Part shown: piece after piece, positions 1 through 5,052 of the stretch
Layout of the letters: each line of letters starts with the position of its first letter
Numbering within the stretch: the first letter of the stretch is position 1
NCBI GenBank assembly: GCA_004282995.1
Contig: SHLU01000166.1
Coordinates: forward strand, 1 to 5,052
DNA from: Sphingomonadaceae bacterium
GTDB taxonomy: Bacteria > Pseudomonadota > Alphaproteobacteria > Sphingomonadales > Sphingomonadaceae
Reading direction: 5' to 3'
Length of the DNA: 5,052 bases
Notes under the pieces: model-generated
Told to the model about the DNA's origin: nothing
Databases searched by the model: none
What the model saw: only the letters and a program-made list of their open reading frames with translations
Program-made: the position numbers and the translations under genes

Positions 1-649
1 GATGGAACTGGTCGGTGTGTCGGCCTTGCCGATCGTTGGCCTGATGAGCTTTCTCATCGGCATCGTGATCGCCCAGCAGGGCGCGGTCCAGCTGGCGCAG
101 TTCGGGGCCGAAACACTGACGGTCAACCTGGTCGGGCGTATCACCTTGCGCGAATTGGGCGTGCTGATGACCGCCATCATGGTCGCTGGCCGTTCGGGCA
201 GCGCGTTTGCTGCGCAACTCGGCACCATGAAACTGACCGAGGAAATCGACGCCATGCGCACCATCGGCATCTCGCCGATAGAGGCGCTGGTGATCCCGCG
301 TGTGCTGGCTTGCACCTTCATGATGGTGCTGCTCGGCTTCTACAGCTCGGTCGTTGGCATCATCGGCGGCGCCGTCGTTGGTGACCTGATGCTGGGCATT
401 CCATTCACCAATTTTCTCGAACGTATACAGGATGTTGTCCCGGTGCACGATCTGTGGGTCGGACTGATCAAGGCACCAGTCTTCGGCCTGATTGTCGCGA
501 TTGCCGGCTGCTATCACGGGATGCAGGTGAAAGGGAATTCCGAGGAGGTCGGCCTGCGCACGACAATGGCGGTGGTCACCGGCATCTTCACGGTAATCGT
601 CCTCGATGCCTTCTTCGCAGTTTTCTTCACCGAACTGGGCTGGGGATGA
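1..649 (+). CDS. mlaE: MlaE-family ABC transporter permease, 5'-truncated by the window edge
   Basis: Inner-membrane permease subunit of an MCE/Mla-type ABC transporter that moves lipids between the inner and outer membranes. About 215 residues are visible and are strongly hydrophobic, with membrane segments near residues 8-26, 52-70, 103-128, 153-171 and 187-210. The family signature is clear: an AGRSGSAFAAQLGTMK stretch at 62-77 followed by EEIDAM (80-85) and the P99-R100 region, the cytoplasmic coupling part of MlaE proteins. A second conserved stretch, GCYHGMQVKG, lies at 169-178. The ATG at base 2 is probably an internal methionine, because family members are at least about 250 residues long, and many alphaproteobacterial ones carry an extra N-terminal STAS-like domain. 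The stop overlaps the ATPase start as ATGA, which points to coupled translation. The family assignment is very secure; the transported lipid is inferred. Confidence 0.95.
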   Translation, partial: MELVGVSALPIVGLMSFLIGIVIAQQGAVQLAQFGAETLTVNLVGRITLRELGVLMTAIMVAGRSGSAFAAQLGTMKLTEEIDAMRTIGISPIEALVIPRVLACTFMMVLLGFYSSVVGIIGGAVVGDLMLGIPFTNFLERIQDVVPVHDLWVGLIKAPVFGLIVAIAGCYHGMQVKGNSEEVGLRTTMAVVTGIFTVIVLDAFFAVFFTELGWG

Positions 650-1506
650 GCGAAGAACTGTCCCCCGAAGAGGCCGCCGCCTCCTACAAGCGCTATCGCG
701 GCGAACACCCGATCGTGGTCGAAAATCTCACCAACAGGTTCGGCGATTTCGCCGTTCACGAAGGGCTCGACCTGACCGTCAATCGCGGCGAAATCCTCGG
801 CGTGGTTGGAGGCTCGGGCACAGGTAAATCGGTGCTGATGCGCTCCATCATCGGCTTGCAGATCCCCGCCAAGGGCGACATCCACGTATTCGGCAAGTCG
901 ATGACCGATGCCGAACCCGATGAATTTCTCGGTGTGCGCAGCCGCTGGGGTGTCCTCTTCCAGGGCGGCGCGCTGTTTTCCACCCTGACGGTGGGCGAAA
1001 ACGTGCAGGTTCCGCTCAAGCAGTTCTTCCCCGACATCGAGCCCGAGGTGATGAACGAGATCGCCCGCTTCAAGATCTTGATGAGCGGTCTGCCCGAAGA
1101 AGCGGTCAACAAATATCCCAGCGAGCTTTCGGGCGGGATGAAAAAGCGCGCCGGCCTTGCCCGTGCGCTGGCGCTCGATCCGGAATTGCTGTTCCTTGAC
1201 GAGCCGACGGCGGGCCTCGATCCGATCGGGGCCGCCGCCTTCGACCGACTGACGCGCGAATTGAAGGAGACGCTGGGGCTGACTGTTTTCCTGATCACCC
1301 ACGACCTCGATACGCTTTATGAAATCTGCGACCGGGTCGCGGTGCTGGCCGACAAGCAGGTGATCGGCGTTGGCACGATTCCCGAGCTGCTTGAAACCGA
1401 TCACCCCTGGATCCAGGAATATTTCAATGGGCCGCGCGGGCGCGCCGCGCAGGACAGCCAGCAGCGTGCCAAGAGCATGGACAAGAACGCGTCTGCGGGC
1501 GCATAG
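646..1506 (+). CDS. mlaF: MlaF-family ABC transporter ATP-binding protein
   Basis: Cytoplasmic ATPase that powers the MCE lipid transporter and partners the upstream permease. The 286-residue protein has every ABC motif intact: Walker A GGSGTGKS at 55-62, Q-loop Q106 within FQGGALF, signature LSGGM at 161-165 followed by the KKR typical of MlaF, Walker B LLFLDEP at 181-187 with catalytic E186, D-loop AGLD at 189-192, and H-loop H219. The C-terminal HPWIQEYFNG (253-262) matches the short tail usual after the nucleotide-binding domain in this family, and about 24 polar residues follow it. The reading frame stays open upstream to base 454, but that part lies inside the permease gene and encodes an unlikely Arg/Cys-rich peptide. 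The ATG at 646, in an ATGA overlap with the permease stop, is therefore the start. There is no good Shine-Dalgarno site, only GGGG next to the ATG, so translation probably depends on coupling. Confidence 0.96.
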   Translation: MSEELSPEEAAASYKRYRGEHPIVVENLTNRFGDFAVHEGLDLTVNRGEILGVVGGSGTGKSVLMRSIIGLQIPAKGDIHVFGKSMTDAEPDEFLGVRSRWGVLFQGGALFSTLTVGENVQVPLKQFFPDIEPEVMNEIARFKILMSGLPEEAVNKYPSELSGGMKKRAGLARALALDPELLFLDEPTAGLDPIGAAAFDRLTRELKETLGLTVFLITHDLDTLYEICDRVAVLADKQVIGVGTIPELLETDHPWIQEYFNGPRGRAAQDSQQRAKSMDKNASAGA

Positions 1507-1510
1507 AGGA
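1505..1510 (+). promoter_or_regulatory. Ribosome binding site for the MCE-domain gene
   Basis: AGAGGA, five bases before the ATG at 1516, is the best Shine-Dalgarno match in the left operon. It overlaps the last two bases of the ATPase stop codon. It fixes the start of the MCE protein, and it sits at the only junction in this operon where the genes do not overlap. Confidence 0.75.
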
Positions 1511-1515
1511 AGCGC

Positions 1516-2463
1516 ATGGAAACACGGGCAAATCATCTCTGGGTCGGCGCGGTGACGCTGGCGCTGTTGGCGGCCCTTGCGGTCTTCATCATATGGCTGG
1601 CCCGGTTCGGCGAGGGATCGCAGAAGGAGTACGACATCTTTTTCAAGCAGTCCGTCGAAGGACTGGCGAAGGGAAGCCAGGTCTCGTTCGCCGGCGTTCC
1701 CGTGGGGCAGGTCAACGACATAGTTTTGTGGAAGACTGATCCTGAATTCGTGCGCGTGCGCATCCGGGTGGCCGAGGACGTACCGGTTCTGGTGGGAACG
1801 ACAGCTACGGTGCAAAGCTCCTTCACCGGCGTATCGACCATCCTGCTCGACGGTGCGCGCAAAGGGCGGCCGCCGATTACGTGCGAGACCACAACCTGTG
1901 TCGAAGGCGTGCCCGTGATCCCGCCAAAGGCTGGCGGGTTCGGCGAAATCCTCGCCAATGCGCCACTTCTGCTCGAGCGGCTGGCAACCCTTACAGAGCG
2001 GCTGACCGAAGTTCTTTCGGACGATAATCAGGCTTCACTTGCAGGCATCCTGCGCAACACCAATGCCATGACGCAGGATCTGGCCCGCGCTACGCCGATG
2101 ATCGAGAACGCGATGGGCGAATTGCAATTGACCCTCCGCGAGGCATCGCAAGCACTCGACGCATTCGAACAGGTCACCCGTTCGACCGACCAGGTCATCA
2201 ATCAGGAGGGCGAAGCGCTGGCAACAGAGCTGCGCAAGACGCTTGCATCGGCGGGCACAGCGCTGAATTCCCTTTCGGCCACGCTCGACGAGGCCCAGCC
2301 TGCAGCGCGGCAGATCAATCAGCAGACCCTGCCGGCAGCCAATGCTACCCTACAGGATTTGCGCGAAACCAGCCGCGCCTTGCGCGCCGTGACCGAGCGG
2401 CTGGAGAACGAAGGGGCGGCTGGACTGATCGGATCGCCCAAGGTGCCGGAGTATAAAGAATGA
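1516..2463 (+). CDS. mlaD: MlaD-like MCE-domain protein with long periplasmic helical tail
   Basis: Substrate-binding/channel subunit of the MCE lipid transporter. MCE domains of this family form hexameric rings in the periplasm on top of the permease. The protein has 315 residues: a short N-terminal cytoplasmic part, one signal-anchor helix at about 9-29, and an MCE domain at about 37-115 with the hallmark VSFAGVPVGQV at 56-66. The region of about 150-300 is rich in Ala, Leu, Thr, Gln and Glu with heptad-like spacing, so it is probably long alpha-helix. It ends in a SRALRAVTERLE stretch (286-297) and then GLIGSP, which resembles the C-terminal part of PqiB and other long MCE proteins. E. coli MlaD, at about 183 residues, is much shorter and lacks most of this tail. 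Two cysteines, C123 and C128, follow the MCE domain and could form a disulfide. The gene starts 9 bases after the ATPase stop and overlaps the lipoprotein start as ATGA. The family call is secure; the lipid cargo is not known. Confidence 0.93.
   Translation: METRANHLWVGAVTLALLAALAVFIIWLARFGEGSQKEYDIFFKQSVEGLAKGSQVSFAGVPVGQVNDIVLWKTDPEFVRVRIRVAEDVPVLVGTTATVQSSFTGVSTILLDGARKGRPPITCETTTCVEGVPVIPPKAGGFGEILANAPLLLERLATLTERLTEVLSDDNQASLAGILRNTNAMTQDLARATPMIENAMGELQLTLREASQALDAFEQVTRSTDQVINQEGEALATELRKTLASAGTALNSLSATLDEAQPAARQINQQTLPAANATLQDLRETSRALRAVTERLENEGAAGLIGSPKVPEYKE
2448..2451 (+). promoter_or_regulatory. Ribosome binding site for the auxiliary lipoprotein
   Basis: GGAG lies eight bases before the ATG at 2460, inside the 3' end of the MCE gene. 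It supports that start together with the ATGA overlap and the signal peptide that begins there. Confidence 0.55.
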
Positions 2464-3065
2464 TCCACGCCGTGGCCCCGCGCCTGTTGAAGACCTTGCT
2501 GCCAGTCGCCGCGCTGGCGACCCTGGCGGGCTGCGTCAGCCTCGGCAACGAACCGCCCCCGACGCTGCTGACGCTCACCGCGACGGCCGCACCGGCCGAA
2601 GGTGATGCCACGACTGGCACCGAGCGGACTGCACTGACTGTGCTTGAGCCGAGCGCTCCGCAGCGGTTGGCGATCACCCGCGTTCCGGTGCAGATCGACG
2701 ATGCCAATATCGCCTATCTCAAGGATGCGGTGTGGGTCGAAAAGCCGACTAGGCTGTTCCGCCGGTTACTTTCGGAAACGGTCCGCGCACGGACCGGACG
2801 AGTGGTAATCGACGGGTTCGATGCCACCATCGCGACCGAGGACCAGCTGCGCGGCAGCCTGGTCGAATTCGGCTACGACGCGCGCAGCAGCTCGGTCGTG
2901 GTTGTGTTCGACGCCTTGCGCGATGCCGAAGGCAACCGCATCGTCAGCCGCCGGTTCCGCAGCACAGTCCCCGGCATTGCCGCCGAGGCGGGTCCGGTCG
3001 GCGATGCTCTCAACCGAGCCGCCAACGATGTGGCGGGGCAGGTGGCAGAGTGGATCGCGCAATAG
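2460..3065 (+). CDS. ABC-type transport auxiliary lipoprotein (PqiC/ABC_trans_aux-like)
   Basis: Periplasm-facing lipoprotein that probably works with the MCE transporter encoded just upstream. It has 201 residues. The N-terminus is a type II signal peptide: R8 and K11, a hydrophobic stretch at 12-22, and a lipobox LAGC at 22-25, with C25 as the lipidated residue. V26 follows it, not the Asp that keeps lipoproteins in the inner membrane, so outer-membrane placement is likely. After a Pro/Thr/Ala-rich linker (about 31-60), the folded part has the pattern of the ABC-transport auxiliary component family: RVPVQID at 74-80, IAYLKDAVWVEKP at 84-96, then LFRRLLSE at 99-106 and a strand-rich second half with VVVVFDALRD at 146-155. 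The family includes E. coli PqiC (YmbA). This is the last gene of the operon. The lipoprotein call is very sure. The family call is from pattern recognition and is quite sure. A direct bridging role to the outer membrane is inferred. Confidence 0.88.
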   Translation: MIHAVAPRLLKTLLPVAALATLAGCVSLGNEPPPTLLTLTATAAPAEGDATTGTERTALTVLEPSAPQRLAITRVPVQIDDANIAYLKDAVWVEKPTRLFRRLLSETVRARTGRVVIDGFDATIATEDQLRGSLVEFGYDARSSSVVVVFDALRDAEGNRIVSRRFRSTVPGIAAEAGPVGDALNRAANDVAGQVAEWIAQ

Positions 3066-3075
3066 GCGCCAATCC
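3052..3075. terminator. Weak candidate hairpin at the convergent operon ends
   Basis: An imperfect inverted repeat pairs GGAT (3052-3055) with ATCC (3072-3075) and GCGC (3057-3060) with GCGC (3066-3069), around a loop that contains the lipoprotein's TAG stop. An asymmetric internal bulge separates the two stem parts. It lies at the end of the left operon and about 18 bases past the stop of the right operon, where a shared terminator would be useful. Neither strand has a proper T-run after it, so it is a poor fit to an intrinsic terminator and may be chance. Confidence 0.2.
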
Positions 3076-3092
3076 GCAATTTCGCAGCAGGA

Positions 3093-3788
3093 TCAGCCGC
3101 GCGCAGCCTTGGCAAACACGAGGGCGCGTCTGAATTCTGCACGCCGTTTCGCACGGCGCGCGGCAGCCTCGGCATCCTCGCCCCAAAGCTCTACCTGCCA
3201 ATCCTCCTCGAGATTGGCGGCATCCCACAGTGTGTCATCCGCTTCATCACCCTCCAGTGCTTCAAGCCCGATGATGAGCGATGCCGAGAGCGAGGTGAGA
3301 GCGAACAATGCGGCCTGCGCCATCGGCTCGATCGCTGCGACACGGGTGCGCATGGTGGCCAGAGTCGGTTCGGGCTGGGCGCGGTGGACGATGCCGCTGG
3401 CCCGCTCGATCGACAGGTTCTCGCGTGCTTCGAACCGGGTGACGATCGGTTCCCATACTTCCAGCTGTCGCCGGTAGAGCGGCTCATCGGGGTCGGCGCG
3501 ATAGCAAAGCGTGTCGGTTTCGAGGAACACGAGCAATTTGGCGACGATGTCTTCTTCGCCGGTAGCAATCATGTCGATGGCGTAATCGGCCATATCACGG
3601 TGTACGAAGGTAGCGGGGTCGATCTCCTCGCCCTGGTCTTCCCATTCCGCCGCCAGCAGATCGGCCAGTTTCCGTTGTGAAACGATCTGCGCGCGCTGGC
3701 CTTGCGTCCTAACGCCGCGGCCATCCAGCATGACCTGCCAACCGCCATCCACCGGCTCGACCGATACCGTATTCCAGAACCGTTTCAT
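3093..3788 (-). CDS. ATP12-family F1-ATPase assembly chaperone
   Basis: Chaperone expected to help assemble the F1 part of ATP synthase. In mitochondria Atp12 binds free F1 alpha subunit, and the bacterial homologues are presumed to act similarly in the cytoplasm. The 231-residue protein shows the family landmarks: N-terminal MKRFW, LDGRGVRT at 21-28, AAEWEDQGEEIDPAT at 46-60, ETDTLCYRA at 90-98, VWEPI at 111-115, SASLIIGLEALEG at 168-180, and EEDWQVELWGED at 194-205, the acidic C-terminal motif of the family. The frame stays open six codons further upstream to another ATG at 3806. The start at 3788 is preferred because family members begin with MKRF and because it forms an ATGA overlap with the preceding small gene. 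No strong Shine-Dalgarno site precedes it, so coupling to that gene is likely. It is the last gene of the right operon. The very basic C-terminus (about 211-231) is typical for the family. Confidence 0.93.
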   Translation of the reverse strand: MKRFWNTVSVEPVDGGWQVMLDGRGVRTQGQRAQIVSQRKLADLLAAEWEDQGEEIDPATFVHRDMADYAIDMIATGEEDIVAKLLVFLETDTLCYRADPDEPLYRRQLEVWEPIVTRFEARENLSIERASGIVHRAQPEPTLATMRTRVAAIEPMAQAALFALTSLSASLIIGLEALEGDEADDTLWDAANLEEDWQVELWGEDAEAAARRAKRRAEFRRALVFAKAARG

Positions 3789-4000
3789 TTGTCGGGCGAG
3801 CGCCATTTGCGAGCCACCATGTTCGGCAGCACGAAAAATTCGACTGCGCCGAGCACAAGCAGCACATAGCCGAGCGCGGGCATATCGACGAACTGGCCTG
3901 AAATGATGATCGCCCCGATCATGGCCATGATTGCGCCGCCCAGCCGCAATGCCTGCAGCATGAAAAAGCGTTGGCGGGCAAGGGCTTCGCGCTCATCCAT
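3785..4000 (-). CDS. Small two-helix membrane protein of unknown function
   Basis: I do not recognise this 71-residue protein. It has a charged N-terminus (1-13), a hydrophobic helix at about 18-37 rich in Gly, Ala, Ile and Met, a short turn with D39 and P41, and a second hydrophobic helix at about 42-62. The tail VARKWRSPDK (62-71) is basic. By the positive-inside rule both ends should face the cytoplasm, giving a hairpin in the inner membrane. It is probably a real gene: its start overlaps the upstream phosphatase gene by 8 bases, its stop overlaps the chaperone start as ATGA, and a GGGAG lies nine bases before its ATG. A role near ATP synthase assembly is conceivable from the downstream neighbour, but nothing in the protein itself shows it. 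Confidence 0.82.
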   Translation of the reverse strand: MDEREALARQRFFMLQALRLGGAIMAMIGAIIISGQFVDMPALGYVLLVLGAVEFFVLPNMVARKWRSPDK

Positions 4001-4649
4001 CGAGCAAGTCTCCCAGATGCGCCGGCGAATCGGCTACCGCCTCCGCGCCGATCGCGAGTAGATTGGCTGGCGCGTGATACCCCCAGGACACTCCGATTGC
4101 GCGGGTGCCGGCAGCCAGTCCCATTTCGATATCGTAAGTGGTGTCGCCAATCATCACTGTCGTCTCCGGCTCGGCGAAGGCTTCTTCCATCGCCAGATGC
4201 AGCATCGCCGGATTCGGCTTGGAAGGGTGATGGTCGGCCCCCTGCAGGCTGACGAAGCGGTCGAGCAGGCCATGATTGGTCAGTACGTGGTTGAGTCCAC
4301 GATTGGACTTGCCCGTGGCGACCGCCAGTGACCAGCCGTTTTCGACCAGCCGATCGAGCAGGGGCAGGATGCCGTCGAAAAGCGGCTCGTGCACCTCACC
4401 GCGCTCGCGCGCTGCGAAAAAACTCTGCTTGTAGGAATCGACGGCGTGGGCGACCTGGCTGTCACTGGCGGCAGGGGCGAGTTGGCGGATGGCGGCCGGA
4501 AGGCTGAGGCCGACGATGTGGCGGATGGCCTGGCGATCTGGCGCTGCCAGGTCGACCGAGGCGAAGGCCGCTTCCATCGCGTTGCAGACGGGTGCCTGGC
4601 CGTCCACCAGCGTCCCGTCACAGTCGAACACCGCCAGCCTTTCGGCCAT
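3993..4649 (-). CDS. HAD-superfamily hydrolase, phosphoglycolate phosphatase-like
   Basis: Probable cytoplasmic small-molecule phosphatase of HAD subfamily IA, the group that contains phosphoglycolate phosphatase (Gph). The 218 residues carry all four HAD motifs. Motif I is DCDGT at 9-13, with nucleophile D9 and general acid D11. Motif II is ATGKS at 111-115, with T112. Motif III is K144 in SKPNP. Motif IV is GDTTYDIEMG at 168-177, with D169 and D173 to bind magnesium. A helical cap domain fills roughly 15-85. The C-terminal GVSWGYH (186-192) is common in Gph-like and PpaX-like members. The ATG at 4649 overlaps the pseudouridine synthase stop by one base (TGATG), with AGGA four bases ahead. 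A TTG one codon earlier is a possible but less likely start. The phosphatase call is secure. The substrate is not: Gph, a pyrophosphatase or another sugar-phosphate enzyme all fit. Confidence 0.92.
   Translation of the reverse strand: MAERLAVFDCDGTLVDGQAPVCNAMEAAFASVDLAAPDRQAIRHIVGLSLPAAIRQLAPAASDSQVAHAVDSYKQSFFAARERGEVHEPLFDGILPLLDRLVENGWSLAVATGKSNRGLNHVLTNHGLLDRFVSLQGADHHPSKPNPAMLHLAMEEAFAEPETTVMIGDTTYDIEMGLAAGTRAIGVSWGYHAPANLLAIGAEAVADSPAHLGDLLDG
4010..4014 (-). promoter_or_regulatory. Ribosome binding site for the small membrane protein
   Basis: GGGAG on the minus strand lies nine bases before the ATG at 4000, inside the 3' end of the phosphatase gene. It supports both the start choice and the reality of this short gene. 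Confidence 0.5.
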
Positions 4650-5052
4650 CAATTCCTGCCCTTGGGTTTGCCAGCAGGCTTGCCTTTTCCTTTGCCCTTG
4701 CCGGGCTTGACCGAGGCACCGCCCGATTTCTTGCCCAGCTTGCGCTGCGGCTCGCCGCCGCGTGTCTTCCGCTCGCCGCGACGCGACTTGCGATATTCCT
4801 TGGCATGACGGCGCGCCGCCTGTTTCTTCTCAGTGGGAGTGCGCTCGTTGATATCCTCGCGCAGCGGCTTGGCATCGCTGAGCGACATGTCGAAGCCAAG
4901 CTGCTCCATCGAGGCGGCAAAATGTTCGGGCAGCTCGGCGGTAACATCAAGCTTGCCGCCACCGGGCTGGGCGATGATCAACCGCCGGGCATGCAAGTGC
5001 ATCTTGCGGCTGACGCTGCCGGTCAGGAAGGCATCCTGCCCGCCATATTTGC
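4649..5052 (-). CDS. RluA-family pseudouridine synthase, C-terminal part, 5'-truncated by the window edge
   Basis: End of an enzyme that isomerises uridine to pseudouridine in RNA; RluC/RluD-type members act on 23S rRNA. The frame is open to the window edge, so the ATG at 5002 is an internal methionine and about 133 residues are visible. The first residues read KYGGQDAFLTG, then VSRKMHLHARRL, the conserved C-terminal part of the catalytic domain in alphaproteobacterial RluC-like proteins, followed by GGGKLDVTAELPEH. The catalytic aspartate and any N-terminal S4 domain lie outside the window. After about residue 70 the protein becomes a strongly basic tail rich in Lys, Arg and Gly, ending with repeated KG/KP units. 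Such a tail is probably disordered and may bind RNA. The gene overlaps the phosphatase start by one base. The family is quite secure from these motifs; the exact target uridines cannot be told from this part. Confidence 0.87.
   Translation of the reverse strand, partial: KYGGQDAFLTGSVSRKMHLHARRLIIAQPGGGKLDVTAELPEHFAASMEQLGFDMSLSDAKPLREDINERTPTEKKQAARRHAKEYRKSRRGERKTRGGEPQRKLGKKSGGASVKPGKGKGKGKPAGKPKGRN

Noticed and set aside
454..645. Upstream extension of the MlaF-like ATPase to an ATG at 454
   Set aside because: The extra 64 residues lie inside the permease gene, are Arg/Cys/Gly-rich and match nothing in the family. The ATGA overlap start at 646 gives a normal-length protein.
514..1815. 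433-codon open frame on the minus strand opposite the ATPase and MCE genes
   Set aside because: It lies opposite two well-supported genes with intact family motifs. Its translation is rich in His, Arg and Gln with no recognisable domain, as expected for an antisense frame in GC-rich coding DNA.
2821..3477. 218-codon plus-strand frame across the lipoprotein end and the antisense of the ATP12 gene
   Set aside because: The translation is Ser/Ala/Arg-rich low complexity with no domain. It overlaps two genes with clear family motifs on opposite strands and crosses their convergent junction.
3789..3806. Alternative ATP12 start six codons upstream at 3806
   Set aside because: Family proteins typically begin at MKRF, and the start at 3788 forms an ATGA overlap with the preceding gene. 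The longer form would add an atypical short leader.
4650..4652. TTG start for the HAD phosphatase one codon before the ATG
   Set aside because: It is directly followed by an ATG that gives the TGATG junction. One extra residue makes no functional difference, and ATG is favoured.
4660..4720. Short repeated CCTTTGCC/CTTGCC-like units on the plus strand
   Set aside because: These are the codons of the Lys-Gly-Lys-Pro tail of the pseudouridine synthase. They are too short and irregular to be a CRISPR array or a separate repeat element.
4389..4808. 139-codon plus-strand frame opposite the phosphatase and pseudouridine synthase
   Set aside because: It lies antisense to conserved HAD and RluA-family coding sequence. 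Its Pro/Leu-rich end simply mirrors the Lys/Gly-rich tail on the other strand.

Overview
The window is a compact, GC-rich, gene-dense piece of bacterial chromosome carrying seven protein-coding genes. It most resembles an alphaproteobacterium, probably of the order Sphingomonadales (Erythrobacter/Sphingomonas-like). That is inferred from three things: an ATP12-family F1-ATPase assembly chaperone (typical of alphaproteobacteria and mitochondria), an MCE transporter operon that ends in a PqiC-like lipoprotein, and the overall protein style. No species can be named from the sequence alone.

Left block, + strand, about 1-3065: a four-gene operon for an MCE-type (Mla-like) ABC lipid transporter. 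In order it holds an MlaE-family permease (its 5' part lies outside the window), an MlaF-family ATPase, an MlaD-like MCE-domain protein anchored in the inner membrane, and an ABC-transport auxiliary lipoprotein. Two of the three junctions are ATGA stop/start overlaps and the third is a 9-base gap, so the genes are probably cotranscribed and translationally coupled. The products should form a permease-ATPase core in the inner membrane, an MCE ring reaching into the periplasm, and a lipoprotein probably at the outer membrane. Together they would move lipids between the two membranes.

Right block, - strand, about 5052-3093: four genes read right to left. They are the C-terminal part of an RluA-family pseudouridine synthase (its 5' part lies outside the window), a HAD-family phosphatase resembling phosphoglycolate phosphatase, a 71-residue two-helix membrane protein of unknown function, and the ATP12-family chaperone. 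All three junctions overlap (1, 8 and 4 bases), so this is also a tight operon, though of mixed function: RNA modification, small-molecule phosphatase, F1 assembly.

The two operons converge tail to tail with only 27 bases between stop codons. A weak imperfect hairpin spans the end of the left operon. Both operon promoters lie outside the window. I saw no RNA genes, mobile elements, CRISPR arrays, long repeats or prophage signs, and no gene-free stretch over 300 bases. I found no clear evidence of a wholly new system. The points most worth a second look are the hybrid make-up of the MCE operon, its long MlaD-like subunit, and the unknown 71-residue membrane protein locked between two enzyme/chaperone genes.
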